Part shown: one piece after another, positions 18,813 to 27,895 of the stretch | Layout of the letters: each line of letters starts with the position of its first letter | Numbering within the stretch: the stretch's first letter is position 1 | Origin: JACPAP01 sp035287045 | GTDB taxonomy: Bacteria > Gemmatimonadota > Gemmatimonadetes > Gemmatimonadales > GWC2-71-9 | Assembly: GCA_035287045.1 (NCBI GenBank) | Contig: DATECF010000196.1 | Span: 1 to 57,062, forward strand | Direction of reading: 5' to 3' | Length of the DNA: 57,062 nt | The notes under the pieces: model-generated | Databases searched by the model: none | Seen by the model: the letters and a program-made list of their open reading frames with translations, nothing else | What the model was told of the DNA's origin: nothing | Position numbers and translations under genes: made by a program

Positions 18813-18998
18813 GGACAAGCTCCTTCACAGAGCGATCGGGTCTGGACCCCGCCTCGAAATGCGGGCGGCCAACTGGGGATTCGTTTTGAACGAGCCGTCC
18901 GGCGTTCGTGTTGCCGGGAGGGAGGCTCCGGGGCAATATTGAGTCCCCCGGTCAACGCTCGGTCTAGGGCGAGTCAAGGCCGAGGGCTAAACCACGAC
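18813..18998. promoter_or_regulatory. Divergent intergenic region (lipoprotein operon / SARP regulator)
   Basis: A 186-base space between two divergent start codons. It must hold both promoters, but I could not identify convincing -35/-10 pairs. The minus-strand gene has AAGGAG. A GGCAATATTGAG stretch near 18931-18942 is the only AT-rich patch. Confidence 0.35.
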
Positions 18999-21284
18999 AT
19001 GTTCACGCTTTCGCTGCTCGGAAGTGCCCGAATCGAAGGGCCAGGGGGTCGTCTCACCGGTGAGGCCGTCCAGCGCCACCGGCTTGCCCTTCTGGCCCTC
19101 CTCGCGACCGCCCGGGACGGCACCCTGCCACGTGAGAAGCTCATGGCGCTGCTGTGGCCCCGTCAGCGTGCCCCGGAGGCCCGGCACCTGCTCAACGTGT
19201 CGGTCCACGTGTTGCGCAAAGCGCTCGGCGAGCACGCGCTTCGCACCGAGGGGGGCGACCTCTCGCTGGACGCCACGGTCCTGGCGCACGATGTCGGCCG
19301 GTTCCGTGCGGCGATCGCATCCGGCGACGTCCGGAGTGCCACGGAGCTGTACGGCGGGCCGTTCCTCGACGGCTTCTTCCTCGACGACTCGCCGGAATTC
19401 GACCGTTGGCAAGAGGCAGAACGCGCCCGCCTCGCCACCGAGTTGGAGTCGGCCCTGGAGGCGCGGGCCGAGGCCGCGGAGCAGGGAGGCGACTGGCGGG
19501 AGGCGGTGCTGTGCTGGCGTCGGTTGTCGCAGCACGCGCCGGAGCACGCCGGCGTCACGATGCGGCTCATGAGGGCGTTGGCAGCCACCGGCGACCGGGG
19601 CGCCGCCTTAGAGGCCGCGGACAGTCATGTCGCCCACCTGGCCAGCGAATTCGAGGCCGAGCCGAGCCCCGAGGTGATGGATCTGGCCGAGCAGATCCGC
19701 GGGCGGCCCACTCCATCCGGCGCTCGCCGAGACGAGGCCCGGACGCCGCCCGCGGCGGTGCCCGGCATCCGGCAACTCGAGACCGTAGGTACGTTGCGCC
19801 ACCTCCGCCGCGCACGGCTTGGCTGGGCGCTGCTGGGCGCCGGGGTGCTGGCCGCCGGCGTCGCGGCCTTGGGACTACGTCCCCGGGGCGTCGATCCGGC
19901 ATCCGTGGCGGTGTTGCCGTTCGCGGACCTGAGCCCTCACGGGGATCAAGCCTACCTCAGCGACGGCCTCACGGAAGAGCTGCTCAACGCCCTCGCGCGC
20001 ATCCCGGGCCTCCGCGTGGCGGCGCGATCGTCATCGTTCCAATTCCGCGAGCGCGGCGTGGACGTCCGTGACGTGGGCCGCCGCCTGGCCGTGGCAGCCG
20101 TGGTCGAGGGCAGCGTGCGTCTCGACGGCGACCAGTTACGGGTGACGGCCCAACTGATCGAAACCCGGCGGGGCTACCATCTGTGGTCCGAGCAGTACGA
20201 CCGAAGCATGGCGGACGTCTTCTCCGTGCAGGAGGATATCGCGCGGATGGTCGCCTCCAGATTGAGCGAGACGCTGGTGCGCGGGCTGCCCGACACCCTG
20301 GTGGCGCGCGCGACGGCCAGCCCCGCGGCCTACGAGCTGTACCTGCGTGGACGCCACGAATGGAACAGCCGGACCCGGAGGGGCATGTGGGAGGCGCTGC
20401 GCGCCTTCCAGCAGGCGATCGCCATCGACCCGGGGTACGCCGCCGCCTACGCCGGATTGTCCGACACCTGGCAACTGCTCCCCGACTACGGCGACGTGCC
20501 GGCCAGCGAGGGGCTGGCGCAGGCCAAGACCAGCGCGCTGCGGGCCATCGCGCTCGACAGCACCCTCGCCGCCGCCTATGCCTCGCTCGGCGCCGTCCTG
20601 GACGACTACGATCGCGACCGGCCCGGCGCCGAGCGGGCGTACCGGCGGGCGATCGCCCTGAACCCTGCGTACGCCACGGCGCGCCAGTGGCTCGCCATCC
20701 ACCTGGCTGACGACGGGCGCTTCGAGGAGGCCCTCGAGGAGATCGAGCGGGCCCGGAGGCTGGATCCGCTGTCCTTGATCATCAACACCGCGGCCGGCGC
20801 GGTTACCTACTTCGCCCGGGATTACCAGCGCGCGGTCGCCGAGTACCGGGCCGTCGTGGAGCAGTCTGCCGATTTCGCCATCGCGTGGGCGCTGATGGGG
20901 CGGGCGCAGCTGGTCGCGGGCCGGGTGGAGCCCGCGGTGGAGGCGCTCGAGCGATCGATCGAGCTATCCGGCGGCGACCCGAGCTACCGGGCGGTGTACG
21001 CCGCCGCGCTGGCCGCGGCGGGGCGGCGCGACGAAGCCCGTGCCTTGGCGGACGAAGTGGCCGGGGTCTCGCAGGGGGGATACGTGCCGTTCTGCGAGGT
21101 GGCGAGCGCCTACCTGTACCTGGGCGATGACGAGAAAGCTCTCGGCCTCTTCGAGCGCGGGTTCGAGCAGCGGGACCCGGCCATCAAACACCTGAACGTC
21201 GAACCGCTGTACGACTCGATCCGGCAGCACCCCCGGTTTCGCGAGCTCCTTATGCGGGCGGGGCTCATCCCGAGCGGGGTCTGA
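18999..21284 (+). CDS. SARP-type regulator with membrane anchor, FlgO/TolB-like domain and TPRs
   Basis: 761 residues from ATG 18999. The frame is open nearly 900 bases further upstream, but only as antisense of the lipoprotein gene. Residues 1-95 form an OmpR-like winged helix (LLGSARIEGPGG...REKLMALLWP) and about 97-236 a BTAD helical domain, as in SARP/AfsR activators. A single membrane helix spans about 274-293. Then comes an FlgO/TolB-like domain (VAVLPFADLSPHGDQAYLSDGLTEEL, about 300-425), followed by TPR repeats to the end. This CadC-like layout suggests a membrane-bound activator with a periplasmic sensor. It is divergent from the lipoprotein operon, which is a natural target. Confidence 0.88.
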   Translation: MFTLSLLGSARIEGPGGRLTGEAVQRHRLALLALLATARDGTLPREKLMALLWPRQRAPEARHLLNVSVHVLRKALGEHALRTEGGDLSLDATVLAHDVGRFRAAIASGDVRSATELYGGPFLDGFFLDDSPEFDRWQEAERARLATELESALEARAEAAEQGGDWREAVLCWRRLSQHAPEHAGVTMRLMRALAATGDRGAALEAADSHVAHLASEFEAEPSPEVMDLAEQIRGRPTPSGARRDEARTPPAAVPGIRQLETVGTLRHLRRARLGWALLGAGVLAAGVAALGLRPRGVDPASVAVLPFADLSPHGDQAYLSDGLTEELLNALARIPGLRVAARSSSFQFRERGVDVRDVGRRLAVAAVVEGSVRLDGDQLRVTAQLIETRRGYHLWSEQYDRSMADVFSVQEDIARMVASRLSETLVRGLPDTLVARATASPAAYELYLRGRHEWNSRTRRGMWEALRAFQQAIAIDPGYAAAYAGLSDTWQLLPDYGDVPASEGLAQAKTSALRAIALDSTLAAAYASLGAVLDDYDRDRPGAERAYRRAIALNPAYATARQWLAIHLADDGRFEEALEEIERARRLDPLSLIINTAAGAVTYFARDYQRAVAEYRAVVEQSADFAIAWALMGRAQLVAGRVEPAVEALERSIELSGGDPSYRAVYAAALAAAGRRDEARALADEVAGVSQGGYVPFCEVASAYLYLGDDEKALGLFERGFEQRDPAIKHLNVEPLYDSIRQHPRFRELLMRAGLIPSGV

Positions 21285-21292
21285 GCGCCGTC

Positions 21293-21469
21293 CTACGACG
21301 GGGTGATGACCTCAGGTCCTCCTTTCTCCTCTTCTTCCAGCTCGTGCAACAGCGTGTTCACCGTCTGCTGCACCAGCTTCTCGACCTTCACGCCCTGACG
21401 CGCCGCTTCGCCTTCGTACGCGACGTACGTCTCGTCGCTCAGCTCGGCCCACACCTTGAGCTTATGCAT
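21293..21469 (-). CDS. Small ribbon-helix-helix-like protein
   Basis: 58 residues beginning MHKLKVWAELSDETYVAY. A short beta strand (KLKVWAEL), a helix (TYVAYEGEAARQG) and a second helix (VEKLVQQTVNTLLHELEEEE) fit the MetJ/Arc/CopG fold, so it could be a DNA-binding regulator or antitoxin-like protein. No toxin partner is adjacent. Its ATG lies inside the end of the DUF35 gene (eight-base overlap), so it is the last gene of the HMG-CoA synthase operon. Its acidic tail ends in a TAG eight bases from the convergent SARP gene stop. Confidence 0.65.
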   Translation of the reverse strand: MHKLKVWAELSDETYVAYEGEAARQGVKVEKLVQQTVNTLLHELEEEEKGGPEVITPS

Positions 21470-21881
21470 CCCGCCTCCCCGCCGGACCCTGGCGGGCCGG
21501 CACGGCCTTGTGGCCGTAGCAGAGAATGCCGCCTTTCCCTTCTTTCCGGATGCGCCTGAACTCCAGCGCCACTTCCATTCCGGGAGCGACGTCGTTGGGA
21601 TCGCAATCGGCCACCTGCACCATGAGCCGCCCGCCCTCCGGCGTCTCGATCACGGCCATGGCGTAGGGCGCCTCCATCTGGAACTCGGCGGGCGCCACGT
21701 GAATCACGGTGGACGTCACCACCGTGCCCCGGCGCGACAGCGTCATGGGCTCGAAGCGCTCGCCGCGACACGCCGGGCAGATGCGGCGTGCCGGATAGAC
21801 CACCGCCCCGCAGCCCGCGCAGCGCCCCGCCTCGAGCCGATAACGGGCCGGCACCTCGCGCCGGTATCGTGGACTGGGCAT
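21462..21881 (-). CDS. DUF35 Zn-ribbon/OB-fold protein, thiolase-HMGCS partner
   Basis: 139 residues. An N-terminal rubredoxin-like zinc ribbon (Cys21, Cys24, Cys35, Cys38 in CAGC...CPAC) is followed by an OB-fold (GTVVTSTVIHVAPAEFQMEAPYAMAVIETPEGGRLMVQV). Members of this family (ChsH2/DUF35) form complexes with thiolases. In methanogens the homologue is the third subunit of the acetoacetyl-CoA thiolase/HMG-CoA synthase complex and helps enclose the shared CoA site. The gene order here, synthase-thiolase-DUF35 with a three-base gap, is the same, so this role is the most likely one. Confidence 0.88.
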   Translation of the reverse strand: MPSPRYRREVPARYRLEAGRCAGCGAVVYPARRICPACRGERFEPMTLSRRGTVVTSTVIHVAPAEFQMEAPYAMAVIETPEGGRLMVQVADCDPNDVAPGMEVALEFRRIRKEGKGGILCYGHKAVPARQGPAGRRDA

Positions 21882-21884
21882 GGT

Positions 21885-23033
21885 TCAACCCCTCTCGAAG
21901 ATGTGCACCACCGAGCTGCCGCCCGAGCCGCCCATGTTCTGGGTGAGGCCCACGGCGGCGTCCTTCACCTGCCGCTCGCCCGCCTCCCCGCGGAGCTGCT
22001 CGAAGATCTCAATCACCTGCGCGATGCCCGTGGCCCCCACGGGATGGCCCTTGGACTTGAGCCCGCCGCTGGGATTCACGGGAAGCCGCCCGCCCAGCGC
22101 CGTCTCCCCGGTTCGCGCCGCCTCGCCACCTCGGCCCCGCTCGGCGAAACACAGCGCCTCGAGTACGCAGATCTCCGCAATGGAGAAGCAGTCGTGCACC
22201 TCCGCCACGTCAATGTCGGCGGGGCCCAGGCCGGCCATGTGGTAGGCCCGGCTGGCGGAGAGACTCACGGCGTCCAGGAACGCCGGATCGCGCCGCTCCG
22301 CCAGCGCCATCGAGGAGGTGGCCAGACCGCTGGCCCGGATCTCCACCGGCCGGTCCGTGAACTCGCTGGCTCGCTCCAACGGGCAGAGCAGTACCGCGGC
22401 GGCGCCGTCGCTTACGGGTGAGCAGTGCAGCAACCGCAGGGGATCCGCCACCAGCGACGAGGCCATCACCTGCTCCAACGTGACTTCTTGCCGGAACTGC
22501 GCCTTGGGGTTGAGAGCGCCGTGCCGGTGGTTCTTGACGGACACCGCGGCCAGGTCCTCCAGCGTGGTCCCGTGCGTCGCCATGTGCGCCCGGGCGATCA
22601 TGGCGTAGAGACCCGGGAAGGTGATGCCGTGATAGACCTCGGCCTCTTGATCCGCGGCCGTGGCCAGCACGTTGGTCACGTCGCCGCCGTCGTTCATCTT
22701 CTCGACACCGGCCGCCAGCACCAGATCGCTCATGCCCGATGCGACCTCGAGAAAGGCCGAGCGCAAGGCCACGCCCCCGGAGGCGCAGGCGGACTCCACC
22801 CGCGTGATCGGCACGCCGCGAAGGCCCAGATGGTCGGCCAACAGGGGGCCTAAGTGCTCCTGGCCCACGAACTGGCCGCCTGACATGTTGCCCACGTACA
22901 CCGCGTCCACCGTGTCGGCCTCGGCCCGGCGCAGCGCCTCCAGCGCGGCCTCGACGAACAGGTCCTTGAGGCTGTGCTGCCACAGCTCCCCAAACGGCGT
23001 CATGCCCGCCGAAACGATCGCGACCTCTCGCAT
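21885..23033 (-). CDS. Acetoacetyl-CoA thiolase, archaeal/SCP2 type
   Basis: 382 residues from ATG 23033, 14 bases after the HMG-CoA synthase stop. Thiolase fold with nucleophilic Cys83 (ESACASGG), His280 in AEVHDCFSIAE and His330 in GHPVGATG. The HDCF signature is typical of the SCP2-thiolase/archaeal group rather than of bacterial AtoB/PhaA. It condenses two acetyl-CoA into acetoacetyl-CoA, which the neighbouring synthase would consume. Within a HMGCS-thiolase-DUF35 operon this supports the first two steps of the mevalonate route. A role in beta-oxidation-like cleavage cannot be excluded. Confidence 0.9.
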   Translation of the reverse strand: MREVAIVSAGMTPFGELWQHSLKDLFVEAALEALRRAEADTVDAVYVGNMSGGQFVGQEHLGPLLADHLGLRGVPITRVESACASGGVALRSAFLEVASGMSDLVLAAGVEKMNDGGDVTNVLATAADQEAEVYHGITFPGLYAMIARAHMATHGTTLEDLAAVSVKNHRHGALNPKAQFRQEVTLEQVMASSLVADPLRLLHCSPVSDGAAAVLLCPLERASEFTDRPVEIRASGLATSSMALAERRDPAFLDAVSLSASRAYHMAGLGPADIDVAEVHDCFSIAEICVLEALCFAERGRGGEAARTGETALGGRLPVNPSGGLKSKGHPVGATGIAQVIEIFEQLRGEAGERQVKDAAVGLTQNMGGSGGSSVVHIFERG

Positions 23034-23047
23034 CGACAACCCTCCGC

Positions 23048-24094
23048 TCACTCGTTCAGCAGGATTTTTCCCCGGTACGTGGCGTACTGGCCGTAGGTGA
23101 GGTAGCGGCGACGGCCATCGAGCATCGAGCGGACCGTGGGCGCGCGGCCCCGGCGCTCGGGCAAATGCTCCGTGGCCCGGAGCACGAACGAATCACTCCC
23201 CGCGCCGGATCCGAACGACGTGATCAGGATCAGATCGTCCGGGTCGGCCACGTCGAGAATCGCGGCCAGGCCGGTGGGCGATGATCCCGAGTAGGTGTTC
23301 CCCATGGTGGAAACGATCCATCCGGTCTCCAGCTGCTTCTTGGTAAACCCCAGGTCCACGCCCACGGAGAGCGGAAACTTCCCGTTGGGCATGTGGAACA
23401 CCGCGTACCGGAAATCGGCGGGCTTGAGGCCGGTGCGCTCGAGGATCGCCCTGGTGGCCGCCGTAACATGCTTGAAGTAGGCGGGCTCGCCGGTGAAGCG
23501 GCCGGTGTGGCGGGGGTAGAACTCGCCCTCGCGTCGCCAGAAATCCGGCGTGTCCGTGGTGTAACTGTACGTCTCCACCACCTGGACCAGCACGTGCTGC
23601 GTGCCGAACAGGTACGCGGCGCCGCCCGCCGACGCCGAGTATTCGAGGGCGTCGTTGGGCGCGCCCTGCGAGGTGTCGGCGCCGATACCCATGGCGTACT
23701 GCACCCGCCCGGATTCCACCAGCGACAGGGCCACGAACATGGCCTCGGTGCCGGCCTTGCAGGCGAACTCGAAATCGGCCACGTGCAGGTCGGGACCCAG
23801 GCCCAGCGCCTCCGCCACCACCGTGCCGCTGGGCTTCACGGCGTAGGGATGCGACTCGGAGCCGATGTACAGCGCACCCACCAGCCGCGGGTCTATCCCG
23901 GCCCGCTCCAGCGCCGCGCGGCCGGCCTCGACCGAGATGGTGATGGTGTCTTCGTCGAGCCCGGGGACGGACTTCTCCTCAAGCATCAAGCCTCGGCGGA
24001 TGGCCGCCGGGTCCTTGCCCCACTGTCGCGCGATTTCCTCTGCTTTGATCCGATTGCGGGGGATGAACGCGCCGTACCCCACGATCCCGGCCAT
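23048..24094 (-). CDS. Hydroxymethylglutaryl-CoA synthase, archaeal type
   Basis: 348 residues, matching the short archaeal form rather than the bacterial/eukaryotic MvaS (about 390 or more). The catalytic residues are in place: Glu80 (GSES), Cys112 (EFACKAGTEA) and His234 (FHMPNGKFP), plus the SGSSPTGLAAILD and GSGAGSDSF loops. It condenses acetoacetyl-CoA with acetyl-CoA to HMG-CoA. First gene of a four-gene operon; GAGGTG lies six bases before the ATG. No HMG-CoA reductase or mevalonate kinase gene is in the window, so the rest of the pathway must be elsewhere if it exists. Confidence 0.92.
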   Translation of the reverse strand: MAGIVGYGAFIPRNRIKAEEIARQWGKDPAAIRRGLMLEEKSVPGLDEDTITISVEAGRAALERAGIDPRLVGALYIGSESHPYAVKPSGTVVAEALGLGPDLHVADFEFACKAGTEAMFVALSLVESGRVQYAMGIGADTSQGAPNDALEYSASAGGAAYLFGTQHVLVQVVETYSYTTDTPDFWRREGEFYPRHTGRFTGEPAYFKHVTAATRAILERTGLKPADFRYAVFHMPNGKFPLSVGVDLGFTKKQLETGWIVSTMGNTYSGSSPTGLAAILDVADPDDLILITSFGSGAGSDSFVLRATEHLPERRGRAPTVRSMLDGRRRYLTYGQYATYRGKILLNE

Positions 24095-24292
24095 GCGGGC
24101 ACCTCGACAACACAGGGTGAGTCGTTGCGTGGCCGCCCTGCGGAGACCACGAAGACAAAGCAGGGGGCGGCAGGCTGAAGAGGGAGTGAAACGCGTCTTA
24201 ACGTGAGACGGCAGGGTTCAGCATTACCAGCGTGGCGTTGAACGCCTCAAGGTCCTCTTGCCCTTCCCCCGGGAACGCGCAACATATCGAGC

Positions 24293-24661
24293 ATGAAGAT
24301 CCTCTGGCCCGCGCTCGGCGTGCTCCTGTTGGCAGCCTGCGCGCCCGCCTTCCGCGAGGCCCCGCCAACGCCCGCCATGGCGCTGTACGCGGGCTTCGCC
24401 GCAAGCGTGGGGGCGGACGTCGCCAGCACAGTGCGCTTTCGGGCCGTCTGCCCCACTTGCTACGAGACCAACGTCCTCATGCACCCGTTGGTGGAGGCGG
24501 GCCCGGGCCCCGTGATCGCCGCGAGCACGCTGCTCGCTGGTGGCACGGTCTGGCTGTCCGAGTACCTGCGGCGGCAGCCCGAGACCGAGCGGGTCTGGTG
24601 GCTGGTGCCCGCGTTGAGCACTGTGGGGCATTTCTTCGCTGCCTGGCAGAACCCGCGCTAG
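24293..24661 (+). CDS. Small lipoprotein or membrane protein of unknown function
   Basis: 122 residues. Lipobox LLLAAC within the first 16 residues, then two or three hydrophobic segments (MALYAGFAASVGADVAS, PVIAASTLLAGGTVWLSEYL, WWLVPALSTVGHFFAA). A CPTCYETNVLM stretch lies between them. The pattern of ETNVLMHPLV before a membrane helix recalls small DUF5658-like membrane proteins, but I do not recognise it firmly. It is divergent from the HMG-CoA synthase operon across a 198-base gap that must contain both promoters, and convergent with the first kinase gene. Confidence 0.7.
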   Translation: MKILWPALGVLLLAACAPAFREAPPTPAMALYAGFAASVGADVASTVRFRAVCPTCYETNVLMHPLVEAGPGPVIAASTLLAGGTVWLSEYLRRQPETERVWWLVPALSTVGHFFAAWQNPR

Positions 24662-24688
24662 TTCCGCGAAGGACCTACCTCCCCGCTG

Positions 24689-27600
24689 TCACCGGGTCCG
24701 CTCCCCCGCCAACCTCGCCATGCGTTGCTTCACGTCCTGCACCACCGGTTGGAGCCCGGGATCGGCGTCCTGCCACAACTCCACGAATCGGCCGTAGTAC
24801 TCCAGCGCCTTGTCGCGGTCGCCGTTGGCTTCGCGTAGCTCGCCGAGTCGCCGCAGCGTGCGGGCAAGCCAGGTGGCGTCGGTGCCCAGCCGGGCGCCCG
24901 ATGCCTCGAGGTACCGCTCCCAATACGCCAAGGCGGAGTCGGCATTGCCCGCCCGGTCGTAGGCGTCGCCAAGATCCACCAGACCGCAGAACCCGCACTC
25001 ACGGTTGTCTGCCCGCATGGCTCGCCGCAACTCCACGGCCTCTGCGGGGCGCCCTTCGGCGATCGCAATCCCCGCCTCGGCGGCGCGGAACCCGTTGCGG
25101 GCGGCGGGCAGATCGAGCGTGCGCTGGTCCAGGAGCCCTCGGTACTCGTCCACGAGCTGCCGGGCCCGCTGGGGCCGCCCGACCTGAGCGAACAGCCCAA
25201 TGAACTGCGGATACCGGCGGTTCAAGGGGGCCACGTTGGCCGTGAAGCGCCGGTTTCGTTGCCATAGCGCCTCAACCTGCAACGCGAACCGGGAGGGATC
25301 CTCGGCGAACCAGATCTGCCGGTTCACCTGGTCCAGCGCGATCCGGAAGTCGCGGTCCTCGGGGCTCACGTCGAAACGCGGCGCGTTGGTCCGGATCGCT
25401 TGCTCCCGTAACCGGTCCGCCTCGCGCAGCTGGCCCTGGAGCCGCGCCACGTCCGCCCGGATGTTCAGCGACCACACGTCGAGTGTGGCGTACTTCGACG
25501 GAGCTTCCTCCGCGAGGCGGATCACTTCGTCCCAGTTCATCCGATCACCGGCGAGCGCCGCGCGGACCTGTACGGTCCCAGGGTTGCCTGGGAACTGGGT
25601 CACAAACTGCTCGAGGACGGTATCGGCCGCGGCCAACAGGCCGCGAGTCCTCAAGCTGCCAAGGAGGTTCCCATAGGTAGTCCCCGCCGCTTGACCCGTC
25701 GCTACCGCCCGGCGATAGGCCTCGTCACGTTCCGCGAATCGCCCCAGGGCGCCATACGTGACGGCGATGTTGTTGAGAGCCGTCGCGTCGTCCGGATACT
25801 TCTCCAGCAGCGCCAGGTAGGAGGTGATGGCTCGCTCGCGATCCTCCATGGCGTTCGCCCAATAGATCGCTTCGACGTGGTAGCGTTCCCGCTCCGAGAG
25901 GCGCTCCCGAAGCGCATAGGCTCGCCGGAGGGCGGCGACGCCTTCATCCCGCATCTCGGTGACCAGCTGCGCATTGGACGACATGTACGCTCCCATACGC
26001 CGCCACGCCATGGCAAACAGGGAGTCCCGCGCCACGGCCTCTTTCAGCAACGCGACGGAACGGCGGTAGTCGTTGCGGTTGGCCATTTCGGTGGCCTGCG
26101 CGTACAGCCGGAGGGCTTCCAGCGACGTCGTCGTGAGGCGCTCCAGCGGCGGGTCCGACCGCAGCGTCCGGAGCGACTCCCCGATCCGCTCCCGGAGTTT
26201 GCCGGACAGCCGGTCCACCGCGGTGATCAGCTCGCCCGGGCTGGCCGCCGTCTCGCGCTCCGAGACCAGGGCGTCCCCGGTGGCGCCGGCCACGACCCGC
26301 GCCGACACGACATAGCCCGTTGCGACCGGTCGCACGTCCCCCGTCACATACGCCTTGATCCCTTCGCGAGCCGCGATTTCCGCCGCCAGCTCCGGCGTCA
26401 GCCGGGCCTCGCGGTCGCGCGACATCCGCTCGAGAACCTCGCCGACCTGGCCCGGCTCAAGCAAGCTCAGCACCCGCGACTGCCCCAGGTCAATGCGCAG
26501 GAGCTCGGTGACGGATTCGCCCACGGTCGTGTCGAGCGTGAAGTTCTCGAAGTCGGCCAGCAGCAGGCGGTCCCGCGCCCCGAGCTTCCCGGACGACACC
26601 AGCGTCGCCGCGGGCCCAATGCCGAGGACCCGCATTCCCATGTAGCCCGTGGCGAGGAGCCCCAGGCCGGCGAACGCCACACCCCCGCCGGTTAGCGCCT
26701 TCCGCCAGGTGAAGTGCCGGTCCAACCCCACGGGCGTCGTGAACTGGACCCCGGTCATGGTGGCGACCGCCCGCTGCCGCTCCCGCCGCCCCGTGAGCAG
26801 CACGATCGGCAAGCCCACTGCCAATAGCCCGATCGCTCCCCAGAACACCCAATCCGGGAGACCAATCAATTGGACCGCGGCATACACGATCGCCAGCACG
26901 CCGACCGACGCGAGGCCGAAGAGCGCTGCCACCCGCACCGGATGTGCCTTCCGCGCCGCTTCCGCCGCGACGGCCAGGACCGGCTGGGTGCCCGTGGGCG
27001 TCATGCCCCCCGTCGGCGTCAGCAGCGCGTCCAGATGGGGAATCAGCTCGTCCGCCTTCTGCCAGCGATCCGCCGCCTTCTTCTCCAAACACCGCATGAT
27101 CACCGCGTTCAGCGACTCCGGCACCGTGGTCCGATGCCGGGTCGCCGGCTCCGGCGCCTCCGTCACATGCATCGAGAGCACCGCCTGCGCGTTCGGCCCG
27201 CTGAACGGCGGCCGCCCGCACAGCATCTCATAGGCCATCGCGCCCAATGCGTAGATGTCCGCCCGGTGGTCCACGTTGGGATCGGCCACGGCTTGCTCCG
27301 GCGCCATGTACGCCGGCGTACCGAGGGCGACGCCCAGCGACGTCAGCGACGACGCCCCGGTGGAGGCGCTGACCGCCTTGGCCACCCCGAAGTCCGTGAC
27401 CACGGCGTGCCCTTCCGAGAGCAGCACGTTGTCCGGCTTGATGTCCCGGTGCACCACCCCGTTGCGGTGCGCGTAGGCCAGCGCGTCGGCCACCTCCTTG
27501 AGGATCCGCACCGCCTCGCCCACCGGCAGCTCACCCTGCTTGGCCAGCCGCGCCCGCAGCGACTCGCCCCTGATGAACGGCATCACGTAATAGAGCAGGT

Positions 27601-27895
27601 CGCCGGAGGCCCCGGTCGTCAACAGCGGGACGACGTGGGGGTGTTGCAGGTTGGCCGCCAGTTGAATTTCCCGCTCGAAACGCTCGACGTTGACGCCGGC
27701 CGCCATCTCCGGCGGCAGGACCTTGATCACCACCTTCCGCCCCAGCCGCACCTCCTCGGCCAGGAACACGCGGCTCATCCCGCCTCCGCCCAACTCCTTC
27801 TCGACCCGGTACGCCTGGCCCAGCGCCCCCTGGAGGCGCGTCTGGAGGTCGGAGTCCTGACCCTTCCCTTTGCCCCGCTCGCCCTTCCCCCTCAT
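24689..27895 (-). CDS. Membrane Ser/Thr kinase with TolB-like and TPR extracytoplasmic part (paralogue A)
   Basis: 1068 residues. PknB-type kinase domain (about 28-290) with the loop ELGGGGMSRVF, Lys58, HRDIKPDN (Asp151) and DFG (168-170), all intact and so presumably active. Two membrane helices follow (about 320-370) and a third near 400-420, then an FlgO/TolB-like domain (RLLLADFENFTLDTTVGESV, about 440-560) and TPR repeats to the end. The N-terminal KGERGKGKG tract is low complexity. The ATG overlaps the stop of paralogue B as ATGA, so the two are translationally coupled. Probably a sensor kinase whose outer TPR part binds proteins or signals. Confidence 0.92.
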   Translation of the reverse strand: MRGKGERGKGKGQDSDLQTRLQGALGQAYRVEKELGGGGMSRVFLAEEVRLGRKVVIKVLPPEMAAGVNVERFEREIQLAANLQHPHVVPLLTTGASGDLLYYVMPFIRGESLRARLAKQGELPVGEAVRILKEVADALAYAHRNGVVHRDIKPDNVLLSEGHAVVTDFGVAKAVSASTGASSLTSLGVALGTPAYMAPEQAVADPNVDHRADIYALGAMAYEMLCGRPPFSGPNAQAVLSMHVTEAPEPATRHRTTVPESLNAVIMRCLEKKAADRWQKADELIPHLDALLTPTGGMTPTGTQPVLAVAAEAARKAHPVRVAALFGLASVGVLAIVYAAVQLIGLPDWVFWGAIGLLAVGLPIVLLTGRRERQRAVATMTGVQFTTPVGLDRHFTWRKALTGGGVAFAGLGLLATGYMGMRVLGIGPAATLVSSGKLGARDRLLLADFENFTLDTTVGESVTELLRIDLGQSRVLSLLEPGQVGEVLERMSRDREARLTPELAAEIAAREGIKAYVTGDVRPVATGYVVSARVVAGATGDALVSERETAASPGELITAVDRLSGKLRERIGESLRTLRSDPPLERLTTTSLEALRLYAQATEMANRNDYRRSVALLKEAVARDSLFAMAWRRMGAYMSSNAQLVTEMRDEGVAALRRAYALRERLSERERYHVEAIYWANAMEDRERAITSYLALLEKYPDDATALNNIAVTYGALGRFAERDEAYRRAVATGQAAGTTYGNLLGSLRTRGLLAAADTVLEQFVTQFPGNPGTVQVRAALAGDRMNWDEVIRLAEEAPSKYATLDVWSLNIRADVARLQGQLREADRLREQAIRTNAPRFDVSPEDRDFRIALDQVNRQIWFAEDPSRFALQVEALWQRNRRFTANVAPLNRRYPQFIGLFAQVGRPQRARQLVDEYRGLLDQRTLDLPAARNGFRAAEAGIAIAEGRPAEAVELRRAMRADNRECGFCGLVDLGDAYDRAGNADSALAYWERYLEASGARLGTDATWLARTLRRLGELREANGDRDKALEYYGRFVELWQDADPGLQPVVQDVKQRMARLAGERTR

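Noticed and set aside
18105..18998. A 298-codon N-terminal extension of the SARP regulator.
   Set aside because: It is the antisense of the lipoprotein gene; the winged helix begins at 18999 as in other SARP proteins.
24662..24688. A GGACC...GGTCC hairpin as terminator between the small lipoprotein and kinase A.
   Set aside because: The stem is five bases with a long loop that extends into the kinase coding end; too weak.
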